Source: SIG565 sp045594065 (GTDB lineage: Bacteria; Bacillota; Clostridia; Oscillospirales; Acutalibacteraceae). Taken from it: 48,520 nt of DNA. The notes beneath the pieces were generated by a model. The model was not told the origin of the DNA, searched no databases, and worked only from the letters and a program-made list of their open reading frames with translations. Made by a program: the position numbers and the translations under genes. Location: contig JAZNXU010000022.1 in NCBI GenBank assembly GCA_045594065.1, positions 1 to 48,520 of the forward strand. Reading direction: 5' to 3'. This document shows, in pieces, positions 33,775 to 41,839 of this stretch. How positions within the stretch are numbered: the stretch's first letter is position 1; each line of letters begins with the position of its first letter.

Positions 33775-34138
33775 ATCCATATATTTCCCAACAGTATCTG
33801 CGGTTTGAGGGTGGAAAATCCTCTAAAACACCGTATTCAGGGTCGTAAAAAATACCGTCAAAATAAAGTGACCAATGCCAGCATTTAGGTGTTTCAAGGC
33901 TTAGCATTGCTATTTTTGGGAGTTCTGATTTTTTAATCACAGCTTTTCTTTCGTGCGAATATTTGATGCCGAAGTTATCTAAAATTCTTTTCATATCTGC
34001 AAGGGTAGTTTCGCGCTCGGTACCGCAAAGTTCTATAATTTCATACACATCTGTGCCGCTTAGCATAGCAAGTACAGCCTGCCCGCAAGCAAGGGGATTA
34101 GGCTCGAAAATGTGATTGGGTTTAATAACGAGTGGCAT
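33773..34138 (-). CDS. Papain-like (C39-type) cysteine peptidase-like protein
   Basis: 121 aa. Catalytic-type Cys18 is in ACGQAVLAMLSG and a His in KCWHWSLYFDGIFYDPEYG, with Asp and Asn/Asp positions after it. This is the layout of C39 bacteriocin-processing peptidase domains and their inactive relatives. There is no membrane segment or ABC part, so it is a lone domain. A role in peptide processing or binding is only a guess. ATG at 34138 follows GAGGTG; the GTG at 34147 is part of that site. It is divergent from the tRNA-Ser pair. Confidence 0.65.
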   Translation of the reverse strand: MPLVIKPNHIFEPNPLACGQAVLAMLSGTDVYEIIELCGTERETTLADMKRILDNFGIKYSHERKAVIKKSELPKIAMLSLETPKCWHWSLYFDGIFYDPEYGVLEDFPPSNRRYCWEIYG

Positions 34139-34193
34139 AATTTTCACCTCAAATTAAATTATACAGATTATTAAATATTTTGCAATAGATGTG

Positions 34194-34222
34194 TTGACAA
34201 AAAAATAAAGTTGTGTTAAAAT
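34194..34222 (+). promoter_or_regulatory. Promoter of the tRNA-Ser pair
   Basis: TTGACA (34194-34199) and TAAAAT (34217-34222) are 17 bp apart, 15 bp before the first tRNA. Confidence 0.85.
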
Positions 34223-34237
34223 GATTTAGTCACGCAC

Positions 34238-34326
34238 GGAGAGGTATCGAAGTGGTCATAACGAGGCGGTCTTGAAAACCGTTTGGGGGCAACCCCACAA
34301 GGGTTCGAATCCCTTCCTCTCCGCCA
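34238..34326 (+). tRNA. tRNA-Ser(UGA)
   Basis: Class II tRNA with a long variable arm. Acceptor GGAGAGG pairs with CCTCTCC, followed by G and an encoded CCA. The anticodon stem-loop GCGGT-CTTGAAA-ACCGT gives anticodon TGA. The T arm is GGGTTCGAATCCC. It is 32 bp upstream of the second serine tRNA and shares its promoter. Confidence 0.97.
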
Positions 34327-34358
34327 TTTTTTATATGTAGCAAATTTTGTTACAGCTT

Positions 34359-34449
34359 GGAGTAGTACTCAAGTTGGTGACGAGGCACCCCTGCTAAGGG
34401 TGTAGGTCGGGTAACCGGCGCGAGAGTTCGAGTCTCTCCTACTCCGCCA
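34359..34449 (+). tRNA. tRNA-Ser(GCU)
   Basis: Class II tRNA. Acceptor GGAGTAG pairs with CTACTCC, followed by G and CCA. The anticodon loop CTGCTAA gives GCT, reading AGC and AGU. The variable arm is long. The T arm is GAGAGTTCGAGTCTCTC. The last 22 bases plus three downstream A are repeated exactly at 34636-34660, 208 bp further on. Confidence 0.97.
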
Positions 34450-34490
34450 AAATAGGAAGTATCATTATTAAATGGTGCTTCCTATTTTTT
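34449..34490 (+). terminator. Terminator after tRNA-Ser(GCU), inside the inserted element
   Basis: AAAATAGGAAG pairs with CTTCCTATTTTTT, and the T run completes a terminator. If the element is an insertion, this terminator came with it, and the one at 34659-34690 is the original. Confidence 0.75.
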
Positions 34491-34660
34491 GTTAAATATA
34501 GCTCGAACTCGAGCGCCGGAGGCGCGGGCTTTGAGCACGAACGCTGCCGATGGCAGATACAGTGAGCGCGAAAAGGCGCAGCGGTCGACAAGCGAGATAC
34601 GGCAGTATCGAGTCGTCGGGCACCGCAAGAGGGCATCGAGTCTCTCCTACTCCGCCAAAA
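34453..34660 (+). mobile_element. 208-bp tRNA 3'-end-associated repeat element
   Basis: The 25-bp sequence made of the tRNA-Ser(GCU) 3' end plus AAAA (34428-34452) recurs exactly at 34636-34660. The 208 bp from the end of the first to the end of the second therefore look like an insertion that regenerates the tRNA end. Inside are a terminator, then a GC-rich string of small hairpins: 34501-34514, 34513-34525 (GCGCC-GGA-GGCGC), 34544-34556 (CTGCC-GAT-GGCAG), 34566-34579 and 34596-34609 (GATAC-GGCA-GTATC). Next is the block GAGTCGTCGGGCACCGCAAG shared with 1-85. No credible ORF exists. Confidence 0.7.
34636..34658 (+). repeat. Duplicated 3' end of tRNA-Ser(GCU)
   Basis: Identical to the T-loop/T-stem 3' half, acceptor strand and CCA of the tRNA at 34359-34449, but without the rest of a tRNA. 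It forms the right-hand direct repeat of the 208-bp element and is followed by a strong terminator. Confidence 0.85.
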
Positions 34661-34690
34661 AACAGCACCATCTTGTGATGGTGCTGTTTT
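34659..34690 (+). terminator. Terminator after the tRNA-Ser repeat
   Basis: AAAACAGCACCATC, loop TTGT, then GATGGTGCTGTTTT: 14 perfect pairs and a T run. Confidence 0.85.
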
Positions 34691-34736
34691 ATAATTGCTC
34701 AAAAACAAAATTAATAAACACAATATGTTTTTAGTT

Positions 34737-35045
34737 TTATTTTCTATAATATTTATAATAAGCGCTTATATTATCCTCGGCTCCTGTTACAGTATTGAAG
34801 CCACTTACCGTAACGCCGTCGCCTGACAGGTGGAGATAATATTCACAAGTATCGATATTTCCGTTAAAAACATCAGCTTCCCCGCAGATAATGCGAATAT
34901 CATCGCCTATCACTGCAATTCTGCCGCTTTTACCGACAATCACCGATTCTCCGTTTTCTCGGCGGGTAACATATTTTACCTCCCTGCCGTCAAAGGTTTT
35001 AAGCAGTTCTTCATTTCTCTTTTTGCGTTTAAAAAATAATCCCAT
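34737..35045 (-). CDS. Hypothetical protein, 102 aa
   Basis: Not recognised. The N-terminus is very basic (GLFFKRKKRNEELLK). The rest is short beta-like segments rich in Gly, Val and Ile (SVIVGKSGRIAVIGDDIRII; YYLHLSGDGVTVSGF), suggesting a small beta-barrel or PH-like fold, with a Tyr-rich end (YYKYYRK). There is no signal peptide or membrane span. It starts 2 bp after the WYL regulator stop, with an AAGGA site, so it is the last gene of the comEC-holA cluster. It is a real gene by spacing and composition, of unknown function. Confidence 0.7.
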   Translation of the reverse strand: MGLFFKRKKRNEELLKTFDGREVKYVTRRENGESVIVGKSGRIAVIGDDIRIICGEADVFNGNIDTCEYYLHLSGDGVTVSGFNTVTGAEDNISAYYKYYRK

Positions 35046-35047
35046 AG

Positions 35048-36043
35048 CTAATATATCCTTGAAAGCTCTTTAATTTTTTCGGCTATACGCTCACGCAGAG
35101 CCGCAGGCTTTACAACCTCGATATCCGAGCCAAACTGTAAAAGCCAACTTATAAGACCGTCACTTATAATAACATTTGTTGTGAACGAAAATGTATCGTC
35201 GGTTAGCTTATAAACCGAGATTTCTTCCGAAAAGCGGTCGATAATCTGCTCAAGTCTTGCCTTTTTACAGCGAAGCTCGATTTCCGCTGCTTCACCGCCG
35301 TACATATTAAAGGTTTTGGCGGCATAATCGGCAACATCGAAAATGTCGGTATACTCCGATACCTCTTTAAAGTGGCGCACAGGCTCGTCGGTTACCTCAA
35401 TTTTCTTCATACGGTCGAGTCTTAAATGAATAAGGTTATCGTACTTTTCATTATTACCAACAAGGTAGTAGCGGTCACTCTCCCACAATGTTGCATAGGG
35501 GCTGATAAGCATTATTTTCTCGCTAACCCTTATCTTCTTATCGTCGGACAAATAACGCTGAGTATAGGTAACCTTAATTTTAACGCCCTTTTCTACAGCC
35601 TCGTTTATTTTATCGATATTATAATAAATAGCCTCGTTTTTGCACTTGTACTGTGAGGAAATATAGGTAGTTTTCTCGCGCTTTCTAGCTTGATGAATGC
35701 TTAAAAACGAATCAATTTTATTAAGCAGCTCGCGGGTCTTTTTAGGGGTGATAAATTCTGCCGAACGAACGGCATCGGCAAGCAGATATATTTCGGGCAG
35801 TTCAAACTCGCGAGAGGCTAAGAAATATCCTGCCTTTGGAATTCGGGTTTTAATAATATCGTAGCCGTAGGAAATAAGCATATCAATATCGTTATAAATC
35901 GCCTTACGCTCTGCCGATACACCGAATTCGGCTAGTCTGTCGCAAAGTTCGGCGGCATTCATTGGGTGGTCCTCATCGGTATGCTTTTTAAGAATATCGA
36001 CAATATAAATCAGTTTTAATTTTTGTCCCCATCTTGCTGCCAT
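35048..36043 (-). CDS. WYL-domain transcriptional regulator
   Basis: 331 aa. The N-terminal winged helix (about 8-65, NAAELCDRLAEFGVSAERKA) is of the HTH_11 type. The middle WYL domain (about 150-235) has SPYATLWESDRYYLVGNN, the variant of the WYL triad, and LRLDRMKKIEV. A C-terminal WCX-like extension follows. Such proteins sense ligands or nucleic-acid fragments and often respond to DNA damage or control defence genes. Its frame overlaps the upstream toprim gene by 28 bases, so they share a transcript. The target is unknown. Confidence 0.88.
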   Translation of the reverse strand: MAARWGQKLKLIYIVDILKKHTDEDHPMNAAELCDRLAEFGVSAERKAIYNDIDMLISYGYDIIKTRIPKAGYFLASREFELPEIYLLADAVRSAEFITPKKTRELLNKIDSFLSIHQARKREKTTYISSQYKCKNEAIYYNIDKINEAVEKGVKIKVTYTQRYLSDDKKIRVSEKIMLISPYATLWESDRYYLVGNNEKYDNLIHLRLDRMKKIEVTDEPVRHFKEVSEYTDIFDVADYAAKTFNMYGGEAAEIELRCKKARLEQIIDRFSEEISVYKLTDDTFSFTTNVIISDGLISWLLQFGSDIEVVKPAALRERIAEKIKELSRIY

Positions 36044-36612
36044 TTTTCAACCATCTCCGTAAATTCAGTGTAGGTATAAAGCGAATTTAAAGCATCGAGT
36101 AATGCATTAGCCGTAAGGCTTTGCGGCAATTCCAAAAAAGAAAGCAGGCTTTCCCTCATTTTACGGCTGTCTGACGCACCCGAAAGTCCAAGGGAAAAAA
36201 GGTCAGATTTTTGTATTTTCCGCTCCTGCTTTTCACAGCGCGCACCCTCATACCGCTTTAGTGTGTTTATAATTATATCATCGGGCGTGCCCTCAACACC
36301 CAAAAAGCCCTCGGCGCTCATTTTACTTTTACGCCGTTCCTTGCCGCTAATCTGAGGCAGATATACATTAATAATATCCGCCGAGGGGGCTATGGACTTT
36401 ATATGCGAGCGGATAACGCTACCTGCTTTATCACTATCGGTTATAATAATAAGTCCTTTTTTAAGGGCTATTTTGCGAATAAGCTCTCTTTTTTCACTGT
36501 CCTTAAAAATGCAGAAGCCGTTTGTTGGGATAATTACGGCATCAACTATATTCTCGAGCCTTATTTTATCGTATTTACCCTCTACAATTACAGCGCGGGA
36601 AAGTTTAATCAA
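36016..36612 (-). CDS. Toprim-domain protein, RNase M5-like
   Basis: 198 aa from TTG. The N-terminal toprim domain has the catalytic Glu in AVIVEGKYDKIRL and the DxD in IIITDSDKAG. The C-terminal part matches the RNase M5 accessory/DUF4093 style (GFLGVEGTPDDIIINTLKRY). RNase M5 matures 5S rRNA in Firmicutes; clostridial relatives are often annotated only as toprim/DUF4093. A TTG at 36612 with AAGGG upstream is preferred to GTG at 36621. It overlaps both neighbours (holA 8 bases, WYL 28 bases). Confidence 0.75.
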   Translation of the reverse strand: MIKLSRAVIVEGKYDKIRLENIVDAVIIPTNGFCIFKDSEKRELIRKIALKKGLIIITDSDKAGSVIRSHIKSIAPSADIINVYLPQISGKERRKSKMSAEGFLGVEGTPDDIIINTLKRYEGARCEKQERKIQKSDLFSLGLSGASDSRKMRESLLSFLELPQSLTANALLDALNSLYTYTEFTEMVEKWQQDGDKN

Positions 36613-37657
36613 TGCTCTCACCCTTAGAAATAATGTATATAAGGCGAATAATAAGCTCTTCGAGCACTACCCTATCATCAGCAGAAAAGCTTTTAAGTCG
36701 GCGGTCGGCATCTACAAGTTCATTTAAGCAAAGACGCATTTTTTCATTTGTGAATTTAGAGGCTTGTCGGCTTGCCTTTTCAAGCACGAATTTGCGGTTA
36801 CCGTAGCCGAAATCTGCCGCTAAAGCACCTATTGAAACACCGCTTTGCATACCGCTTAAGGCTCTATAAATATCAATAAAATTGGAAGAAACGGTGTGCA
36901 GAATTATCATCGGCTCTACCCGCATATCATAAAGGCTGTCAAGCAGCTTTAATGCGTTCGCGGTATTAAGTGAAATAATCTCCCCCACCAAATTATAAAC
37001 CGATGCATCAACCGATTTTACGCATATTAAATCTACTGTTTCTTTTGAAATTGGAGCCCCGTTTACATAGGCGCAAAGCTTTTCAAGCTCTGACAAAAGC
37101 ACATTTATATCCTCTGAGCAGGACTCAATTAAATAAGAGGCAACACCCTGCAAAAACTCTGTTCCGCGCTTTTTTGCACCCTCGCAAAGCACCCTAACTA
37201 AATCCTCGCGGGTGCGATGATTAAGGCTCACCGCCATACCGCCGCCCTGTTCGGTGGCAGTAATAAGCTTTTTAAGGCGGTCGCTTCGTTTTTCATCGAC
37301 CGAGAAATTATTGCACCAAAGTATAAAAACAGTAGTGTCGGCAGGCTCACTCAACAGCTGAGTAAGCTTTTCAAAGTCTGCTTTTCCGCAGGCTTCAAAA
37401 TCATAATCGGTAAGCACCACACACTTTTTTTCTGCCATCATCGGGTACTGCTCTTTGGCGTCATAAACCTGCTGCAAATCACAGTCGCTCTCAAAGCGGA
37501 TAAAGTTGAATTCGTCGGATTTATCAACCGTACTGTCGATAATTTTATCAACATACAATTTTTTTAGGTATGTATCCTCTCCGAAAATTAAATATGTGTT
37601 TAAAATATTTTTATTCTTTATATTTGCCTTGAGAACCTGCTCTGATACAACCGGCAC
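36605..37657 (-). CDS. holA: DNA polymerase III subunit delta
   Basis: 350 aa. HolA-type AAA+-like clamp loader subunit: YLIFGEDTYLKKLYVDKI at the N-terminus, TVFILWCNNFSVDEK at the degenerate Walker B region, a lid with EDINVLLSELEKLCAYV, and a C-terminal helical collar (EKASRQASKFTNEKMRLCL). It opens the beta clamp for loading. The GTG start at 37657 lies within comEC, so comEC and holA overlap by 47 bases. comEC followed by holA is a usual pairing in Firmicutes. Confidence 0.92.
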   Translation of the reverse strand: MPVVSEQVLKANIKNKNILNTYLIFGEDTYLKKLYVDKIIDSTVDKSDEFNFIRFESDCDLQQVYDAKEQYPMMAEKKCVVLTDYDFEACGKADFEKLTQLLSEPADTTVFILWCNNFSVDEKRSDRLKKLITATEQGGGMAVSLNHRTREDLVRVLCEGAKKRGTEFLQGVASYLIESCSEDINVLLSELEKLCAYVNGAPISKETVDLICVKSVDASVYNLVGEIISLNTANALKLLDSLYDMRVEPMIILHTVSSNFIDIYRALSGMQSGVSIGALAADFGYGNRKFVLEKASRQASKFTNEKMRLCLNELVDADRRLKSFSADDRVVLEELIIRLIYIISKGESID

Positions 37658-39110
37658 ACCTGTTCACCACTCTTTTAATATTTTCTATATATTTTATTAT
37701 AACAAAACTCAGAATAATTGCAAGATAGCTTATTATAAATAAATCTCTGTTTACCCCTACATACGCGAATGGAAGACTGCCGAAATATTCGATAATGAAA
37801 TTAAAATATCGTGTTATGTATTCGGTTAAAAAGAAAAGTCCGTTGGCAATTACCGAAAAACTGCTCATCATTGCAAACGGCAAAGCCACAGCCGCCGTAA
37901 TCAGCGCCAAAGTTACAGCCTCACCGATAAGCAGGTTTGTTATAACCGCAACGGTAGATACCGCACCGAAATAATAAACCGTGAACGGAAGCGTAGAAAT
38001 CAATGCAGATAGTGTTACCGATACGGCATCGATTATAAGCGACAGCAGTTTAATTTTTATATTGAACCGATTTTTAATTTTATCGGCTATAGGACCGCTT
38101 AAAATTATAATACCCGCAGTAGACATAACCGAGAGCACAAACGCTATGCTTCCTACCGCAAACGGATTAATTATTAGAATAATGCTGACCGCTACGCACA
38201 GAGAGTTAAGCGCATCGGTACGCCGAATAAGGAAGAGCGCTGCAAGCATTATAAAATATGTAATTCCAGCCCGCATTACCGACATACTAAAGCCGCAAAG
38301 CGCCATAAAAAGGAAAACCGAAACAGCGGTTATTACACAGGCTATACGCTTGCCGAGCCGTAGTTTTTCAAGTGCTTTTAAAAGAGTTCCGCAAATTATT
38401 GCCATATGCATTCCCGAAACCACCATTATATGGCTTACTCCGCTACGCCTTACGAGTTCCTCAAACTCACCCGAAAGATAATATTTATCGCCAACCGTCA
38501 GTGCATTAACCGATGCCGCAGACTGTGGTGTAAGATAAGAAAACAGTTTATTTGTTACATTGTCACGAAAAGCTGCAAGCGTGCTTCTTAAATTTACTGG
38601 TCTTGAACGCTCAAGCACATTTTTTATATTTGCCGACGCATACACACCGTTTGAATAATATTTCGCCGTATTCTCTGTTGTCACGGGCTGAACATACATT
38701 TCACACTTGATTTTCTCGCCCTCGGTGAGTGCGGCAAATTTTGAATAAACATTTATATTTATATTTGCAGGTAGCATTGTATTACTGCTATCGGTTTTAA
38801 TTACATATGCCGCTTTTCCGTCAAAATAATTTTCACTTATAACCGTACCCGATACGGCTACAGGAACATTTTCCGGAATATTCTCAACCCTTGAAATTTT
38901 ATATTCAAGCACAAAAAACGCATTTAATAAAACAGCCAGAGCTACAACGAAAACTGCTATAAAATCTCTAAAACGCCTTACTGCTACGCAAAATATCAAA
39001 AGAGCAACGGTTATTATGATAACAGCCAAAAGAGCAAAAAATGATGCATTCAAGACAAAAGCCGACAACAGCACCGAAGCAATTGCCGCCGCTATCATTG
39101 GTCGCTTCAT
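37611..39110 (-). CDS. comEC: ComEC/Rec2-family DNA uptake protein lacking the metallo-lactamase domain
   Basis: 499 aa. The N-terminal DUF4131-like part has two membrane spans followed by an OB-fold region (PVAVSGTVISENYFDGKAAY). The competence core begins SGVSHIMVVSGMHMAIICG, with about eight more membrane helices. The usual C-terminal metallo-beta-lactamase domain (about 250 residues) is absent; the protein stops after the last helix in a basic tail. ComEC forms the inner-membrane channel for transforming DNA. Short forms are known, so function may be kept, but other com genes are not in view. Confidence 0.9.
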   Translation of the reverse strand: MKRPMIAAAIASVLLSAFVLNASFFALLAVIIITVALLIFCVAVRRFRDFIAVFVVALAVLLNAFFVLEYKISRVENIPENVPVAVSGTVISENYFDGKAAYVIKTDSSNTMLPANININVYSKFAALTEGEKIKCEMYVQPVTTENTAKYYSNGVYASANIKNVLERSRPVNLRSTLAAFRDNVTNKLFSYLTPQSAASVNALTVGDKYYLSGEFEELVRRSGVSHIMVVSGMHMAIICGTLLKALEKLRLGKRIACVITAVSVFLFMALCGFSMSVMRAGITYFIMLAALFLIRRTDALNSLCVAVSIILIINPFAVGSIAFVLSVMSTAGIIILSGPIADKIKNRFNIKIKLLSLIIDAVSVTLSALISTLPFTVYYFGAVSTVAVITNLLIGEAVTLALITAAVALPFAMMSSFSVIANGLFFLTEYITRYFNFIIEYFGSLPFAYVGVNRDLFIISYLAIILSFVIIKYIENIKRVVNRCAGCIRAGSQGKYKE

Positions 39111-39186
39111 AGTTTTTCGCCCCTTTTTTCTTTAATTCAACAATAATTTACCATAAAAACCGTTTTTTATCAAGTTGTATTCCCGA

Positions 39187-39215
39187 TTGACTTAAATAAC
39201 AAAAAAAGTTATACT
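39187..39215 (+). promoter_or_regulatory. Promoter of the yfcE-like gene
   Basis: TTGACT (39187-39192) and TATACT (39210-39215) with 17 bp between. Confidence 0.8.
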
Positions 39216-39247
39216 GTAAATAGAAAATAATGTTAAGGAGTTTTTTT

Positions 39248-39796
39248 ATGAAATGGTTTATAGCATCTGATATACATGGCTCGGCATACTATTTTGAAAA
39301 AATGCTGGAGGCTTATAAAAATGAAAACGCCGACCGAATGATACTTCTCGGTGATATTCTGTATCACGGACCGAGAAATGATTTACCAAAGGATTATAAT
39401 CCAAAAAAAATTATACCTGAGCTAAATAAGATTAAGGATGATATACTCTGCGTGCGAGGCAACTGTGAAGCAGAGGTTGACAATATGGTGTTAGATTTTG
39501 ACTGTATGGCAGATTATGCGTTGCTCGCATATAAAAATCACACAATATTCATAACCCACGGTCACAAATACAACACCTCCACTCCGCCCTCGCTTAAAAA
39601 GGGTGATATTCTGCTACACGGTCACACCCATGTGCCCGCACTTGAAAATCGCGGAAATTACACCTACATTAATCCGGGGTCGGTTTCAATTCCAAAAGAA
39701 AACTCATGGCACGGCTATATGACATTCGAGAACGGAGTTTTTAAATGGATTTCATTTGACGGTGAAATTAAACAAACTTTTGATATCAACGAGTAA
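39248..39796 (+). CDS. yfcE: YfcE-like metallophosphodiesterase
   Basis: 182 aa. Calcineurin-like phosphoesterase with the metal motifs in order: ASDIHGS (D.H), LLGDILYHG (GD), RGNCEAEVD (GNC.. in place of GNHE), ITHGHKY and LHGHTHVP (GH.H). YfcE of E. coli hydrolyses phosphodiesters with Mn. The physiological substrate is unknown. ATG at 39248 follows AAGGAG, and its own promoter lies upstream. It is followed by the exopolysaccharide genes, but these have their own promoter. Confidence 0.9.
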   Translation: MKWFIASDIHGSAYYFEKMLEAYKNENADRMILLGDILYHGPRNDLPKDYNPKKIIPELNKIKDDILCVRGNCEAEVDNMVLDFDCMADYALLAYKNHTIFITHGHKYNTSTPPSLKKGDILLHGHTHVPALENRGNYTYINPGSVSIPKENSWHGYMTFENGVFKWISFDGEIKQTFDINE

Positions 39797-39811
39797 AAAG
39801 CAATTAAAATG

Positions 39812-39840
39812 TTGAAATATGTGTCTATTTGTGGTATCAT
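39812..39840 (+). promoter_or_regulatory. Promoter of the CapD-like gene
   Basis: TTGAAA (39812-39817) and TATCAT (39835-39840) with 17 bp between, about 70 bp before the start codon. Confidence 0.65.
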
Positions 39841-39907
39841 ATTATGAGCAATATTTTAACACATTAATTAAGTTTGATATATTTCAAGTTCAGTTAGGAG
39901 TAACGCC

Positions 39908-41806
39908 ATGAATTGGACAAACAGGAATGTTGATATAAAGGACACCTCTGCTGCCAAGTTTAACCGCGTTAGAAATTTGATAGTTCTGTTTTTGTTAGAT
40001 GCAGTTTCTATTGCTGGCTCGTTTTTTGCAGCGCTTTGGCTTAGATTTGAATTTAGCTTTGATGAAATAGACACTATATATTTTCACAACTACTTCAAAT
40101 CAATTGGCATTTGGATAGTTCTTTCCATTGCCGTATTTTTAATGTTCAGGTTATATAGCACAATACTCTCCTTTGCGGGTATAGAGGACCTTTTCAGAAT
40201 AACCGAAGCATATGTTGTTATTGCCATTGTAGGAGTAGCACTCGCTTATATAATCGGCTTTGATATGCCGCGCTCATATTATGTTATGGGTGTTGTATTT
40301 AGCTATGTTTGCACCATTGGTATCCGTTTTGGAAGAAGAATTGCAAACAGCATCTATGCTACTATTTACAAAAAGCACACCACAGCTGCTGTTGGCGAGC
40401 GCATTATGATAGTCGGTGCGGGCTTTGCAGGTAAAATGCTTGTGCGCGAATATGCTGAGAGCGATAAGCTTGAGGGTACTGTTATCTGTTTAATTGATGA
40501 TAACTACTATAAAAAGGGTCGCCTTTTAGACGGCGTTCCGGTTGTTGGCGGACGCGATAGCATCATTACAACTGCTAAAGAATACAATATTGATAAAATT
40601 ATTTATGCTATACCGAGCGGCAGCGGTAAAGACCGCAAAGATATACTTGAAATCTGCAGTAAAACAGGTTGCAAGGTTGAAATTATCCCCGGTATTTATC
40701 AGTTGGTAACGGGTCAGGTAACTATGGGCAAGCTCCGCCGTGTTGAGCTGCAGGACCTTTTGGGTCGCGACCCTATCAAGGTTAACCTTGATGAAATTTA
40801 CAACTATATCGGCGGTAAAGTTGTTATGGTTACAGGTGGCGGTGGCTCTATAGGCAGTGAGCTGTGCCGTCAAATAGCAATGAGTCAACCGAAGACTCTA
40901 ATTATTTTTGACATTTATGAAAACAACGCCTATGACATTCAAATGGAGCTTAAAAAGCAATATCCCGAGCTTGATTTGGTTGTTTTAATAGGCTCTGTAA
41001 GAAACACCGCAAGACTTGACGATATTCTCGGTCATTACCGCCCCGATATAGTTTTCCATGCCGCGGCTCATAAGCATGTACCGCTTATGGAAGACAGCCC
41101 AAATGAGGCTATAAAAAACAATGTTTTCGGAACCTACAAAATGGCTAAGGCGGCGGCTAAATACGGCGTTAAGAAATTCGTTCTCATCTCAACCGATAAG
41201 GCAGTTAACCCCACAAACATTATGGGTGCATCAAAACGCCTTTGCGAAATGGTTGTTCAGATGATGAACCGTGAATCTAAAAACACAGAATTTGTAGCAG
41301 TGCGTTTTGGCAATGTACTCGGCAGTAACGGCAGCGTTATTCCGCTTTTTGAAAAGCAGATATCCGAGGGTGGTCCTGTAACGGTTACACACCCTGAAAT
41401 CACACGCTTCTTTATGACCATACCTGAGGCTGTATCATTAGTGCTTCAGGCAGGCTATTACGCAAGCGGCGGCGAAATCTACATTCTTGATATGGGTCAG
41501 CCCGTAAAAATAGCCGATATGGCGCGAAATCTTATAAGACTTTCAGGCTATGACCCCGATGTTGATATGAAAATTGTTTACACCGGTCTTCGCCCAGGAG
41601 AAAAACTGTATGAAGAAATCCTTATGGATGAAGAGGGTCTTCAGGGTACCGAAAACAATCTTATCCATGTTGGTAAACCTATTGTTATGGACGATGAAAA
41701 GTTCAAAAAACAACTCGAAGAGCTTTATCACGCCTGCCAAAACGAGTCAGTTAATATGAAAGAGCTTGTAGCCGAGATTGTTCCCACCTACAAAAAGCAA
41801 GATTAG
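39908..41806 (+). CDS. CapD/PglF-type nucleoside-diphosphate-sugar 4,6-dehydratase
   Basis: 632 aa. Four N-terminal membrane helices (about 24-47, 60-82, 95-112 and 118-138), a first Rossmann unit (IMIVGAGFAGKMLVREY), then the SDR catalytic domain with NAD-binding TGGGGSIGSELCRQ near 302 and STDKAVNPTNIMGASKRLCE at the active site. It probably makes UDP-4-keto-6-deoxy-GlcNAc for capsule, exopolysaccharide or glycoprotein sugars, at the cytoplasmic face of the membrane. It is followed after 33 bp by an LCP ligase, which suggests polymer attachment to the wall. It follows its own promoter. Confidence 0.9.
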   Translation: MNWTNRNVDIKDTSAAKFNRVRNLIVLFLLDAVSIAGSFFAALWLRFEFSFDEIDTIYFHNYFKSIGIWIVLSIAVFLMFRLYSTILSFAGIEDLFRITEAYVVIAIVGVALAYIIGFDMPRSYYVMGVVFSYVCTIGIRFGRRIANSIYATIYKKHTTAAVGERIMIVGAGFAGKMLVREYAESDKLEGTVICLIDDNYYKKGRLLDGVPVVGGRDSIITTAKEYNIDKIIYAIPSGSGKDRKDILEICSKTGCKVEIIPGIYQLVTGQVTMGKLRRVELQDLLGRDPIKVNLDEIYNYIGGKVVMVTGGGGSIGSELCRQIAMSQPKTLIIFDIYENNAYDIQMELKKQYPELDLVVLIGSVRNTARLDDILGHYRPDIVFHAAAHKHVPLMEDSPNEAIKNNVFGTYKMAKAAAKYGVKKFVLISTDKAVNPTNIMGASKRLCEMVVQMMNRESKNTEFVAVRFGNVLGSNGSVIPLFEKQISEGGPVTVTHPEITRFFMTIPEAVSLVLQAGYYASGGEIYILDMGQPVKIADMARNLIRLSGYDPDVDMKIVYTGLRPGEKLYEEILMDEEGLQGTENNLIHVGKPIVMDDEKFKKQLEELYHACQNESVNMKELVAEIVPTYKKQD

Positions 41807-41839
41807 TTAATTTATAATTAATAAAAAGAAGGTATTGTT

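Noticed and set aside
34439..34723. 94-aa minus-strand frame across the tRNA-Ser repeat
   Set aside because: It translates the tRNA end, the terminator and the hairpin string backwards; codon use and content (Arg, Ser and Cys runs) are what GC-rich palindromes give by chance.
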